NCBI GenBank assembly: GCA_022844005.1
Contig: JALHMN010000031.1
Location: 1 to 36,086, forward strand
Length of the DNA: 36,086 bases
DNA from: a bacterium
Lineage (GTDB): Bacteria > Pseudomonadota > Alphaproteobacteria > Ferrovibrionales > Ferrovibrionaceae
Direction of reading: 5' to 3'
A model generated the notes under the pieces. It was not told the origin of the DNA. It ran no database searches and saw only the letters and a program-made list of their open reading frames with translations. Shown here piece after piece: positions 1 through 7,136 of this stretch. The position numbers and the translations under genes are program-made. Each line of letters begins with the position of its first letter. Position 1 is the stretch's first letter.

Positions 1-2
1 GG

Positions 3-260
3 CGCGAGGACCAGGCGCGGCTCGCCTCCAACGCGCTCTACAACGTCACCACCGCCGCACTGCTGGCGGCGGAGGGCGCGGCGCTCGGCGCCGCGGGCGG
101 CGATGCCCGCCGCCTGCTGCTGTCGCGGCTGGTGGTGGAGCATCGGTTGAAGCCGGCCGATCCGCTCGGCCTCGGGCGCGACGACGAGGCCATGGCGGAT
201 GCGCTCCTCTCCGAGGCGCCGGTCGATCTCGCCCGGGCCAGCGCGCTGATGGCGGCGTAG
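3..260 (+). CDS. Acyl-CoA dehydrogenase-like protein, C-terminal fragment
   Basis: This is the last 85 codons of a gene that starts before the window. The frame is open from base 3 to a TAG at 258-260. The fragment is helical and Ala/Leu/Arg-rich, with an Asn-Ala-Leu-Tyr-Asn stretch near its start and an Arg-Arg-Leu-Leu-Leu segment followed by His-Arg-Leu and Asp-Pro-Leu. This resembles the C-terminal four-helix bundle of acyl-CoA dehydrogenases of the AidB/isovaleryl type. It lies 118 bases before the oxidoreductase gene on the same strand, and two further acyl-CoA dehydrogenases follow, which agrees with the call. The catalytic part is outside the window, so the family is a resemblance rather than a proof. 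Confidence 0.5.
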   Translation, partial: REDQARLASNALYNVTTAALLAAEGAALGAAGGDARRLLLSRLVVEHRLKPADPLGLGRDDEAMADALLSEAPVDLARASALMAA

Positions 261-319
261 GAGGCGTGGGGCAGGAAAGCCGCACATGGCCGCCATGCGC
301 TGACCCCGCCTGCGACAGT

Positions 320-348
320 TTGTCAGGGTTTTGAAACATCCCTACTCT
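320..348 (+). promoter_or_regulatory. Candidate sigma-70 promoter for the indolepyruvate oxidoreductase gene
   Basis: TTGTCA at 320-325 matches the -35 consensus in 5 of 6 positions. It is followed by a 17-base spacer and TACTCT at 343-348, which matches the -10 consensus in 3 of 6. The predicted start of transcription is near 355, about 24 bases before the chosen ATG at 379. This supports 379 over the in-frame TTG at 331, which lies inside the promoter. It is read by eye only. Confidence 0.4.
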
Positions 349-378
349 TCCCGCCCAGTGGGTCGAGGAGGAACGGCA

Positions 379-3300
379 ATGGCGCTGGCGCAGGTCACGC
401 TGGACGACAAGTACACGCTGGAAAAAGGGCGGATCTACGTCACCGGCATCCAGGCGCTGGTGCGCCTGCCCATGCTGCAGCGCGAACGCGATCTGGCCGC
501 CGGTCTCAATACCGGCGGGTTCATCTCGGGCTATCGCGGCTCACCGCTCGGCATGTACGACCACCAGCTGTGGCGGGCGCGCAAGTATCTCGCCGAGCAC
601 AACATCCATTTCCAGCCCGGCGTGAACGAAGACCTCGGCATGACCGCGGTCTGGGGCAGCCAGCAGGTGAACCTGTTCCCGGGCGCCAAGGTCGATGGCG
701 TCTTCGGCATCTGGTACGGCAAGGGGCCCGGCGTCGACCGCTCCGCCGATCCGCTGAAGCACGGCAATGCGGCGGGATCGTCGCGCCACGGCGGCGTCAT
801 CGCGCTGGCGGGCGACGACCACGGCTGCCAGTCCTCGACCCTGCCGCATCAGTCCGAGCAGATCTTCGAGGCGGCCATGGTGCCGATCCTGAACCCCGCC
901 ACGGTGCAGGAGTATCTCGACTTCGGGCTGCTCGGCATCGCCATGTCGCGCTATTCCGGCACCTGGACCGGGTTCAAGGCGATCTCCGAAACGGTGGAGA
1001 GCGCGGCCTCGGTCGATATCGATCCGGAACGGGTCAAGATCATCATCCCGACCGATTTCGAGATGCCGATGGGCGGGCTCAACATCCGCTGGCCCGATCC
1101 GCCGATGGACCAGGAGCGCCGCCTGCACGGGCCGAAGATGCTGGCCGTCGCCGCCTTCGCCCGCGCCAACCGGCTGGACCGCGTCGCCTTTTCCGGCCCG
1201 CAGGACCGCATCGGCATCGTCACTACGGGGAAGGCCTATCTCGACGTCCGCCAGGCGCTGGAAGACCTCGGCATCGGCGAGGCCCGGGCGCGGGAGCTCG
1301 GCATCCGCGTCTACAAGGTGGGGATGACCTGGCCGCTCGAGGTGACGGGCCTGCGCGCCTTCGCCGAAGGGCTGAAGGAGCTGATCGTCGTCGAGGAGAA
1401 GCGGGGCTTCATCGAAGGGCAGATCGTCCGCGCGCTCTACAACGTTGCCGCCGACCGCCGGCCGCTCGTCATCGGCAAGACCGACGAGAACGACCGCCCG
1501 CTGCTTCCCTCCGAGGGCGAGCTCACCCCCGGCGGCATCGCCAAGGTGATCGCCGAGCGGCTGATGCGCTTCACCGGCGAGCTGCCCGACCTGCATCAGA
1601 AGCTGGCGCGGCTGGACGCCAAGGAGGCGCTGTTGAACGCGCCGCCGCCCAAGCACGTGCGCCAGCCCTTCTTCTGTTCGGGGTGCCCGCACAACACCTC
1701 GACCCGCGTTCCCGACGGCAGCCGCGCCATGGCCGGCATCGGCTGCCACGGCATGACCGTGTGGATGCCCGACCGCAAGACCGCGACCATGACGCATATG
1801 GGCGGCGAGGGCGTGAACTGGATCGGCCAGGCGCCCTTCACCGAGGAGAAGCACGTCTTCCAGAACCTGGGCGACGGCACCTATCACCATTCCGGCCTGC
1901 TCGCGATCCGCGCCGCGGCGGCCGCGAAGGTGAACATCACCTACAAGGTCCTCTTCAACGACGCTGTGGCAATGACCGGCGGGCAGCCGCATGACGGCCC
2001 GCTCACCGTGCCCGCCATCTCGCATCAGGTGGCTTCCGAAGGGGCGAGGAAGGTGGTCGTCGTCACCGACGAGCCCGACAAGTATCCGGTCGGCACCGAT
2101 TTCGCACCCGGCACCGAGATCCGCCACCGCGACGACCTCGACCAGATCCAGCGCGAACTGCGCGAACTGGAGGGCTTGTCGGTCATCATCTACGACCAGA
2201 CCTGCGCCGCCGAGAAGCGCCGGCGCCGCAAGCGCGGCCTGTTCCCCGATCCGCCGCGTCGCGTCTTCATCAACGACGCCGTCTGCGAGGGGTGTGGCGA
2301 CTGTTCGGAGAAGTCGAACTGCGTCTCGGTGAAGCCGGTCGAGACCGATCTCGGGCGCAAGCGGCAGATCGACCAGTCGAACTGCAACAAGGATTTCTCC
2401 TGCGTGAAGGGCTTCTGCCCCTCCTTCGTCTCCGTGCATGGCGGCGGGGTGCGCAAGGAGCGCAGGAAGCTCGAAGTGGTGGGGGCCGATCCCTTCGCCA
2501 GCCTGCCGATGCCGCAGGTACGCGCACTGACCGAGCCCTACGGGATTCTCGTCACCGGCATCGGCGGCACCGGCGTCATCACCATCGGCGCGCTGATCGG
2601 CATGGCGGCGCATCTGGAGGGGCGCGGCTGCACCGTGCTCGACTTCACCGGCCTCGCGCAGAAGAACGGCGCGGTGATGAGCCACATACGCCTCGCCCCG
2701 CAGCCCGAAGACCTGCACGCCGTGCGCATCGCCGCCGGCGGCGCCAACCTGCTGCTGGGCTGCGACCTGGTGGTGGCGGTGGCGCCCAATGCCATCTCGC
2801 GCTTCGAGCCCGGCGTGACGCGCGGCGTGGTCAATGCCTATATGCAGCCGACGGCCGCCTTCGTGCGTGACGGCGACATCGACTTCGAGCAGGAGGCGAT
2901 GGTCCGCGTGCTGAAGGAAGCGGTGGGCAAGGACGCGCTCGATTTCGTCGAGGGCACACAGCTCGCCACCGCCATCCTGGGCGATTCGATCGCCACCAAC
3001 CTCTTCATGCTGGGCTACGCTTGGCAGAAGGGCCTGGTGCCGCTCAGCTTCGAATCGATCGACAAGGCGATCGAGCTCAACAACGTGGCGATCGACGCCA
3101 ACCGCCGCACCTTCGCCTGGGGCCGCCTCGCCGCGCATGACATCAACGCCGTCCGCGCGGCGGCGAAGCCGACGCTCCGCGAGGAGACGACCGTCGCCGA
3201 GAAGCTGCCGGACATCGTCGCCCGGCGGGTGGAGCTGCTGACCGGCTACCAGGACGCAGCCTATGCCGAGCGCTACCGCGCGCTGGTCGCCGAGGTGGAG

Positions 3301-3861
3301 CAGGCCGAACGCGCCAAGGCGAAGGGCCGCAACGGCCTCGCGGAAGCCGTCGCCCGCTCGCTCTACAAGCTGATGGCCTACAAGGACGAGTACGAGGTGG
3401 CCCGGCTCTACACCGACGGGGAGTTCGAGAAGAAGCTGCGCGCGCAGTTCGACGGCGATTTCAAGCTCAGCTTCCACCTGGCGCCGCCGCTCCTCTCGCG
3501 CCGCGATCCCGCGACGGGGCAGCTGATCAAGCAGGAATACGGACCCTGGGTGCTGAAGGCCTTCAGGCTGCTGGCCGCGATGAAGCGCTTCCGCGGGTCG
3601 AAGCTCGACATCTTCGGCTACACGGAAGAGAGGAAAACCGAGCGCGCCTTGATCGGCGCGTTCGAGACGACGGTGAAGAGCCTGATCGCCGGCCTGGACA
3701 GCCAGAACCACGCGATGGCGGTCGAGATCGCCAAGCTGCCGGAGAGCATCCGCGGCTTCGGTCATGTGAAGGAAAAGAACCTGGAGATCGCGCGAGCGAA
3801 GGAGGCGAACCTTCTCGCCCGCTTCCGCTCGCCCGAACTGCGGGCCCAGGCGGCGGAATGA
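379..3861 (+). CDS. Indolepyruvate ferredoxin oxidoreductase family protein (fused, 1160 aa)
   Basis: The family oxidatively decarboxylates aryl- or branched-chain 2-oxoacids to acyl-CoA, using thiamine pyrophosphate and Fe-S clusters. An N-terminal 2-oxoacid oxidoreductase region is followed by C433-SGCPHN, the TPP motif GDGTYHHSG near 498, and NDAVAMTG near 527. A cysteine cluster starts at C636 (CEGCGDC) and continues with further Cys over the next 40 residues. A gamma-type domain starts with GIGGTG at 727, and a long helical C-terminal domain follows. The length matches the fused alpha/gamma form common in proteobacteria. I chose ATG 379 because GAGGAGG sits just upstream. The frame extends back to a TTG at 331 that lies in the promoter. 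Two acyl-CoA dehydrogenases follow, suggesting a shared amino-acid catabolic role. The exact substrate cannot be read. Confidence 0.93.
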   Translation: MALAQVTLDDKYTLEKGRIYVTGIQALVRLPMLQRERDLAAGLNTGGFISGYRGSPLGMYDHQLWRARKYLAEHNIHFQPGVNEDLGMTAVWGSQQVNLFPGAKVDGVFGIWYGKGPGVDRSADPLKHGNAAGSSRHGGVIALAGDDHGCQSSTLPHQSEQIFEAAMVPILNPATVQEYLDFGLLGIAMSRYSGTWTGFKAISETVESAASVDIDPERVKIIIPTDFEMPMGGLNIRWPDPPMDQERRLHGPKMLAVAAFARANRLDRVAFSGPQDRIGIVTTGKAYLDVRQALEDLGIGEARARELGIRVYKVGMTWPLEVTGLRAFAEGLKELIVVEEKRGFIEGQIVRALYNVAADRRPLVIGKTDENDRPLLPSEGELTPGGIAKVIAERLMRFTGELPDLHQKLARLDAKEALLNAPPPKHVRQPFFCSGCPHNTSTRVPDGSRAMAGIGCHGMTVWMPDRKTATMTHMGGEGVNWIGQAPFTEEKHVFQNLGDGTYHHSGLLAIRAAAAAKVNITYKVLFNDAVAMTGGQPHDGPLTVPAISHQVASEGARKVVVVTDEPDKYPVGTDFAPGTEIRHRDDLDQIQRELRELEGLSVIIYDQTCAAEKRRRRKRGLFPDPPRRVFINDAVCEGCGDCSEKSNCVSVKPVETDLGRKRQIDQSNCNKDFSCVKGFCPSFVSVHGGGVRKERRKLEVVGADPFASLPMPQVRALTEPYGILVTGIGGTGVITIGALIGMAAHLEGRGCTVLDFTGLAQKNGAVMSHIRLAPQPEDLHAVRIAAGGANLLLGCDLVVAVAPNAISRFEPGVTRGVVNAYMQPTAAFVRDGDIDFEQEAMVRVLKEAVGKDALDFVEGTQLATAILGDSIATNLFMLGYAWQKGLVPLSFESIDKAIELNNVAIDANRRTFAWGRLAAHDINAVRAAAKPTLREETTVAEKLPDIVARRVELLTGYQDAAYAERYRALVAEVEQAERAKAKGRNGLAEAVARSLYKLMAYKDEYEVARLYTDGEFEKKLRAQFDGDFKLSFHLAPPLLSRRDPATGQLIKQEYGPWVLKAFRLLAAMKRFRGSKLDIFGYTEERKTERALIGAFETTVKSLIAGLDSQNHAMAVEIAKLPESIRGFGHVKEKNLEIARAKEANLLARFRSPELRAQAAE

Positions 3862-3873
3862 CAACCAGCTGAC

Positions 3874-3898
3874 GTGGAAGGGCGCCCTGCCCTTCCAC
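3874..3898 (+). terminator. Strong hairpin after the oxidoreductase gene
   Basis: A perfect 10-bp inverted repeat (GTGGAAGGGC at 3874-3883 and GCCCTTCCAC at 3889-3898) with a 5-base loop starts 12 bases after the stop codon. A short T run (TTTT) comes only about 10 bases after the stem, so it is an imperfect intrinsic terminator. It may instead act as a partial terminator or an mRNA 3'-end stabiliser. It separates the oxidoreductase gene from the acyl-CoA dehydrogenase pair. Confidence 0.6.
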
Positions 3899-3956
3899 CC
3901 CGCCTGATTTTCTGACATACGCTTCACCCGAACAGAGCTTCGGGAGGAGTAAGCCC

Positions 3957-5152
3957 ATGTCGGACCTGGAGGCATTCCGGACCGAGACCCGTGCCTGGCT
4001 GGAGGCGAATTGCCCGGCCAGCATGCGCACCCCCATGCCGGAGGAGGAGATCGCCTGGGGCGGGCGCAAGGCCACTTTCAGGCACCCCGATTCCAAGGTC
4101 TGGCTGGAGCGCATGGCGGCCCGCGGCTGGACCGCGCCGACCTGGCCCAAGCAATACGGCGGCGGCGGGCTTTCCGGCGCCGAAGCCAAGGTGCTGGCGG
4201 AGGAACTGCGGCGGATCGATGCCCGGCCGGCCCTCTTCTCCTTCGGCTTGTGGATGCTGGGGCCGGTGCTGCTGGAATACGCGAGCGAGGAGCAGAAGGC
4301 CGAATACCTGCCGAAGATCGTCAAGGGCGAGATCCGCTGGTGCCAGGGCTATTCCGAGCCCGGCGCCGGTTCCGACCTCGCGGGCCTGCGCACCAAGGCG
4401 GAAGACAAGGGCGACCACTTCCTGATCAACGGCCAGAAGGTGTGGACGTCCTATGCGACAAGGCGGACTGGATCTTCTGCCTGGTCCGCACCGACACCAC
4501 GAAGAAGCACGAGGGCATTTCCTTCGTGCTGTTCGATATGACCTGGCCCGGCGTCGAAGCCCGGCCGATCAAGCTGATCTCGGGCTCGTCCCCCTTCTGC
4601 GAGACCTTCTTCACCGACGTGAAGGTGCCCAAGGCCAATCTGGTGGGCAAGCTGAACGGCGGCTGGGACATCGCCAAGCGGCTCTTGCAATACGAGCGCA
4701 GCAACATCTCCTCGGGCGGCTTCGGCAGCCTGGGCGGCGGCGGGGCGCTGGAAGTGCAGGAGGTGGCCAAGGTCTATGCCGGCGAGGATGAGGGCCGCAT
4801 CGCCGATGCCGACCTGCGCGCCCGCGTGGCCGCGCATCACATGGAGGCCAAGGCCTTCGCGCTGACCGTGCGCCGGGTCGAGCAGGAGGCGCGGGCCGGC
4901 AAGGGCGTCGGGCCCGCCGCCTCGATCATGAAATATGCCGCCGCCAAGCTGAACCAGGACCGGTTCGAGCTGATCGTCGAGGCGATGGGCAACCGCGCGC
5001 TCGGCTGGGAGGGCGAGGGCTTCTCGGACACCGAGATCAAGGCGACGCGCGGCTGGCTGCGCTCGAAGGGCAATTCGATCGAGGGCGGCACGTCCGAGAT
5101 CAACCTGAATGTCGTGGCCAAGCGCGTGCTCGGCCTGCGCGACCACCAGTAG
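3957..5152 (+). pseudogene. Acyl-CoA dehydrogenase, interrupted by a one-base frameshift
   Basis: Two overlapping frames together give a complete acyl-CoA dehydrogenase. The first, from ATG 3957 behind GGGAGGAG, encodes the N-terminal domain up to QKVWTSY. The second, to the TAG ending at 5152, resumes with DKADWIFCLVRTD and runs to GGTSEINLN and the C-terminus. The break lies at 4452-4462, where TATGCGACAAG is one base short of encoding Tyr-Ala-Asp-Lys or Tyr-Gly-Asp-Lys. With one G restored the product would be 398 residues, the usual length. The catalytic-base region (Ile-Glu-Gly-Gly-Thr-Ser) is intact in the second part. It lies 15 bases before a second acyl-CoA dehydrogenase, probably its partner. 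There is no slippery heptamer suggesting programmed shifting. It is either a real recent mutation or a dropped base in a G run. Confidence 0.9.
4452..4462 (+). other. Site of -1 frameshift in the acyl-CoA dehydrogenase gene
   Basis: The upstream frame reads Trp-Thr-Ser-Tyr and then goes out of register. The downstream frame picks up Asp-Lys-Ala-Asp-Trp immediately. Adding one G within 4455-4458 restores a continuous family-like sequence. No conserved residues are lost apart from the codon spanning the site, so it is a single-base event and not a larger deletion. Confidence 0.85.
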
Positions 5153-5167
5153 GCGGGAGACCGGACC

Positions 5168-6304
5168 GTGGCGATCCTGACCGAAGAACAGACCCTGCTT
5201 CGTGACGCCGCCAAGGCGTGGACGGAAGCGAAATCCCCCGTCGCGGCGTTGCGCAAGCTGCGCGACGCCGGCACCGCGGAAGGCTTCGATCGCGCCGCCT
5301 GGAAGGAAATGGCCGAGATGGGCTGGGCCGGCATCCTGATCCCGGAAGCGCATGGCGGCTCCGATTTCGGCATGACGGCGATGGGCCTGGTGCTGGAGGA
5401 GACGGGCCGCACCCTCACCGCCTCGCCCCTGGTTTCCAGCGCGCTCGCCGCCGCATCGGCCCTGGTGCTGGGCGGCAGCGAGGCGCAGAAGCAGGCATGG
5501 CTACCGAGGATCGCCTCCGGCGAGGCGATCGCCGCCCTCGCCGTGGACGAACATGCGCATCACGCCCCCGAGAAGGTCTCCCTTGGCGCGGCCAAAGCCG
5601 GCAACGGCTATGAACTCTCGGGCAAGAAGGCCTATGTGCCCGACGGCGTGGCGGCCGACCTCCTGGTCGTCGCCGGCCGTACGAGCGGCAAGCCCGGTGA
5701 CGGCAGAGGCGTCACGCTGTTCCTGGTCGATGGCAAGGCGAAGGGCCTGACGCGCACGGCGCTCAGGACCGTCGACAGCCGCGGCGCCGCCGATCTCGTC
5801 TTCGACAAGGTCGCGGTCGGCACCGATGCGGTGCTGGGGCCGGTCGATGGCGGCTTCGATCTCCTCGACGCGACACTCGATCGTGCCCGCGCCGGCCTTG
5901 CCGCCGAGATGCTGGGCACGGCCTCGCAGGGATTCGACATCACGCTCGAATACCTGAAGACACGCACCCAGTTCGGCCAGTTGATCGGCAGCTTCCAGTC
6001 GCTGCAGCATCGCGCCGCCAGGATGTTCACCGACCTGGAACTGGCGCGCTCCTGCGTGGAGGCGGCGCTGGCCGCGATCGACGAGAAGCGCAACGACGCC
6101 GCCGCCCTCGCCTCGCTGGCCAAGGCCAGGGCCGGCGACGTGCTTCACCTCGTCTCCAACGAGATGGTGCAGATGCATGGCGGCATCGGCATGACCGATG
6201 CGCACGACGCCGGCCTCTACATGAAGCGCGCCCGGGTGGCGGAGGCGGCTTTCGGCGGTTCGGCCTTCCACCGCGACCGCTATGCCCGGCTGATGGGCTT
6301 CTGA
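5168..6304 (+). CDS. Acyl-CoA dehydrogenase (378 aa), probable partner subunit
   Basis: This is a full-length acyl-CoA dehydrogenase: an N-terminal helical domain with PEAHGGSDFG near 60, a middle beta domain, and a C-terminal helical domain with TRTQFGQLIGSFQSLQHR and QMHGGIGMTD. The start is GTG at 5168, 15 bases after the preceding stop and behind GGCGGGAGA. The C-terminus reads AFGGSAFHRDR and lacks the Glu-Gly-(Gly)-Thr catalytic segment seen at the matching place in the upstream gene. In known alpha2-beta2 dehydrogenases such as the mycobacterial FadE/ChsE pairs, one subunit supplies the catalytic Glu and the other lacks it. A heteromer with the upstream product is therefore a reasonable inference. 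The acyl substrate is unknown. Confidence 0.9.
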   Translation: MAILTEEQTLLRDAAKAWTEAKSPVAALRKLRDAGTAEGFDRAAWKEMAEMGWAGILIPEAHGGSDFGMTAMGLVLEETGRTLTASPLVSSALAAASALVLGGSEAQKQAWLPRIASGEAIAALAVDEHAHHAPEKVSLGAAKAGNGYELSGKKAYVPDGVAADLLVVAGRTSGKPGDGRGVTLFLVDGKAKGLTRTALRTVDSRGAADLVFDKVAVGTDAVLGPVDGGFDLLDATLDRARAGLAAEMLGTASQGFDITLEYLKTRTQFGQLIGSFQSLQHRAARMFTDLELARSCVEAALAAIDEKRNDAAALASLAKARAGDVLHLVSNEMVQMHGGIGMTDAHDAGLYMKRARVAEAAFGGSAFHRDRYARLMGF

Positions 6305-6454
6305 TCGCGGCGAAGCGCTGTAGCATGGGTCACAGACGCGCGGCCGCGCCGCAGCCGATCGTTGCGGGCATGCGCGTTGATGGCGGTACAGTAGCGCATT
6401 CGAGGTCGATCGGCGGGGGTGGGGAGGTTCCGGCCGGCCTCGGGCGTTGGAGGA

Positions 6455-6476
6455 TCGGGGCTTCGCCAGTCCCCGA
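6455..6476 (+). repeat. Short hairpin in the fecR leader
   Basis: TCGGGG (6455-6460) and CCCCGA (6471-6476) form a 6-bp stem with a 10-base loop. It lies about 15 bases before the ribosome binding site of the FecR-domain gene and has no following T run. The rest of the 202-base gap 6305-6506 shows no convincing promoter or gene to me. Confidence 0.25.
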
Positions 6477-6506
6477 CGCCGCCCGCGTGTCGGAAGGAGC
6501 CCACCC

Positions 6507-7136
6507 ATGTCCAGAACCATGTCCACCGCCCGACTTGTCATCACCGCCCTGTCCTGCGGCCTGATCCTGCTTGGCGGGTCGGCCGCCTTCGCCCAGGACG
6601 GCCGCACCTGCACGCTCTCCCGGCTGTCCGGGCCGGCGACCCTGCAACGCGACGGCACCGTCACCGCGGCGATGGCAGGCAGCAGGCTCGGTGATCGCGA
6701 CCGCCTGCGCACCGGAGCGGCGGCGAAGGCGGAAATCACCTGCAGCGACGGCACCGTGGTGACCCTCGGCGCCGCAACCGATCTCGACCTCGGCCGCATC
6801 GCCGGGGCGGGTAACGCCGGAACGCTGCTCGGCCTGCTGGAAGGCATCGCCCGCTTCGTGCTGCCTCAGAACCGCCGGCCCGGCAGTTTCGAAGTCACCG
6901 CCCCCACCGCCGTCGCCTCCGTCCGATCCACGGAATGGCTGATGCAGGTCGACGGGCGTGGCACCGCCGTGCTCGTCATCACCGGCCGCGTCGGCGTCCA
7001 GGGCCGCGGACCCGGCCCGATCGCCGAACTGACGGCCGGACAGGGTGTGGACGTACCACCCGGCGCCGGCGCTCCCGAGCCACGGACCTGGGGCGCCGAG
7101 CGGGCGGCCGCCGCGTTGCGCGCCGTTACGTTCTGA
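6507..7136 (+). CDS. Secreted FecR-domain protein (209 aa)
   Basis: It begins with a classical signal peptide: MSRTMSTARL, a hydrophobic core, then a probable Ala-Phe-Ala cleavage site before Gln-Asp. The mature part has the FecR pattern. It contains a Gly-Asp-Arg-Asp-Arg-Leu-Arg-Thr-Gly turn, a hydrophobic strand ending in a Gly-Ala-Ala-Thr-Asp segment, a Phe-Glu-Val-Thr-Ala-Pro-Thr-Ala-Val-Ala-Ser-Val-Arg segment, and a later Gly-Val-Xaa-Val strand. ATG 6507 was chosen for the signal peptide and GGAAGGA at about 6492. Classical FecR is an inner-membrane anti-sigma regulator of iron transport. This one has no membrane anchor and no sigma factor gene nearby, so it more likely acts in the periplasm with the overlapping CHASE2 cyclase. 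That link is an inference. Confidence 0.75.
   Translation: MSRTMSTARLVITALSCGLILLGGSAAFAQDGRTCTLSRLSGPATLQRDGTVTAAMAGSRLGDRDRLRTGAAAKAEITCSDGTVVTLGAATDLDLGRIAGAGNAGTLLGLLEGIARFVLPQNRRPGSFEVTAPTAVASVRSTEWLMQVDGRGTAVLVITGRVGVQGRGPGPIAELTAGQGVDVPPGAGAPEPRTWGAERAAAALRAVTF

Noticed and set aside
3912..3940. CTGACA as a -35 for the acyl-CoA dehydrogenase pair
   Set aside because: At 17 bases the matching -10 would be GAGCTT, a poor match, so I did not call a promoter.
541..3975. Minus-strand open frame of 1144 codons opposite the oxidoreductase gene
   Set aside because: It is a shadow frame caused by strong G/C third-position bias. It shows no family motif, it is His/Arg/Asp-rich, and the plus-strand gene is unmistakable.
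6935..7132. ATG 6935 as the start of the CHASE2 cyclase
   Set aside because: It would add 66 Arg-rich residues encoded antiphase inside the FecR gene, with no ribosome site and no family similarity. The CTG overlap fits better.
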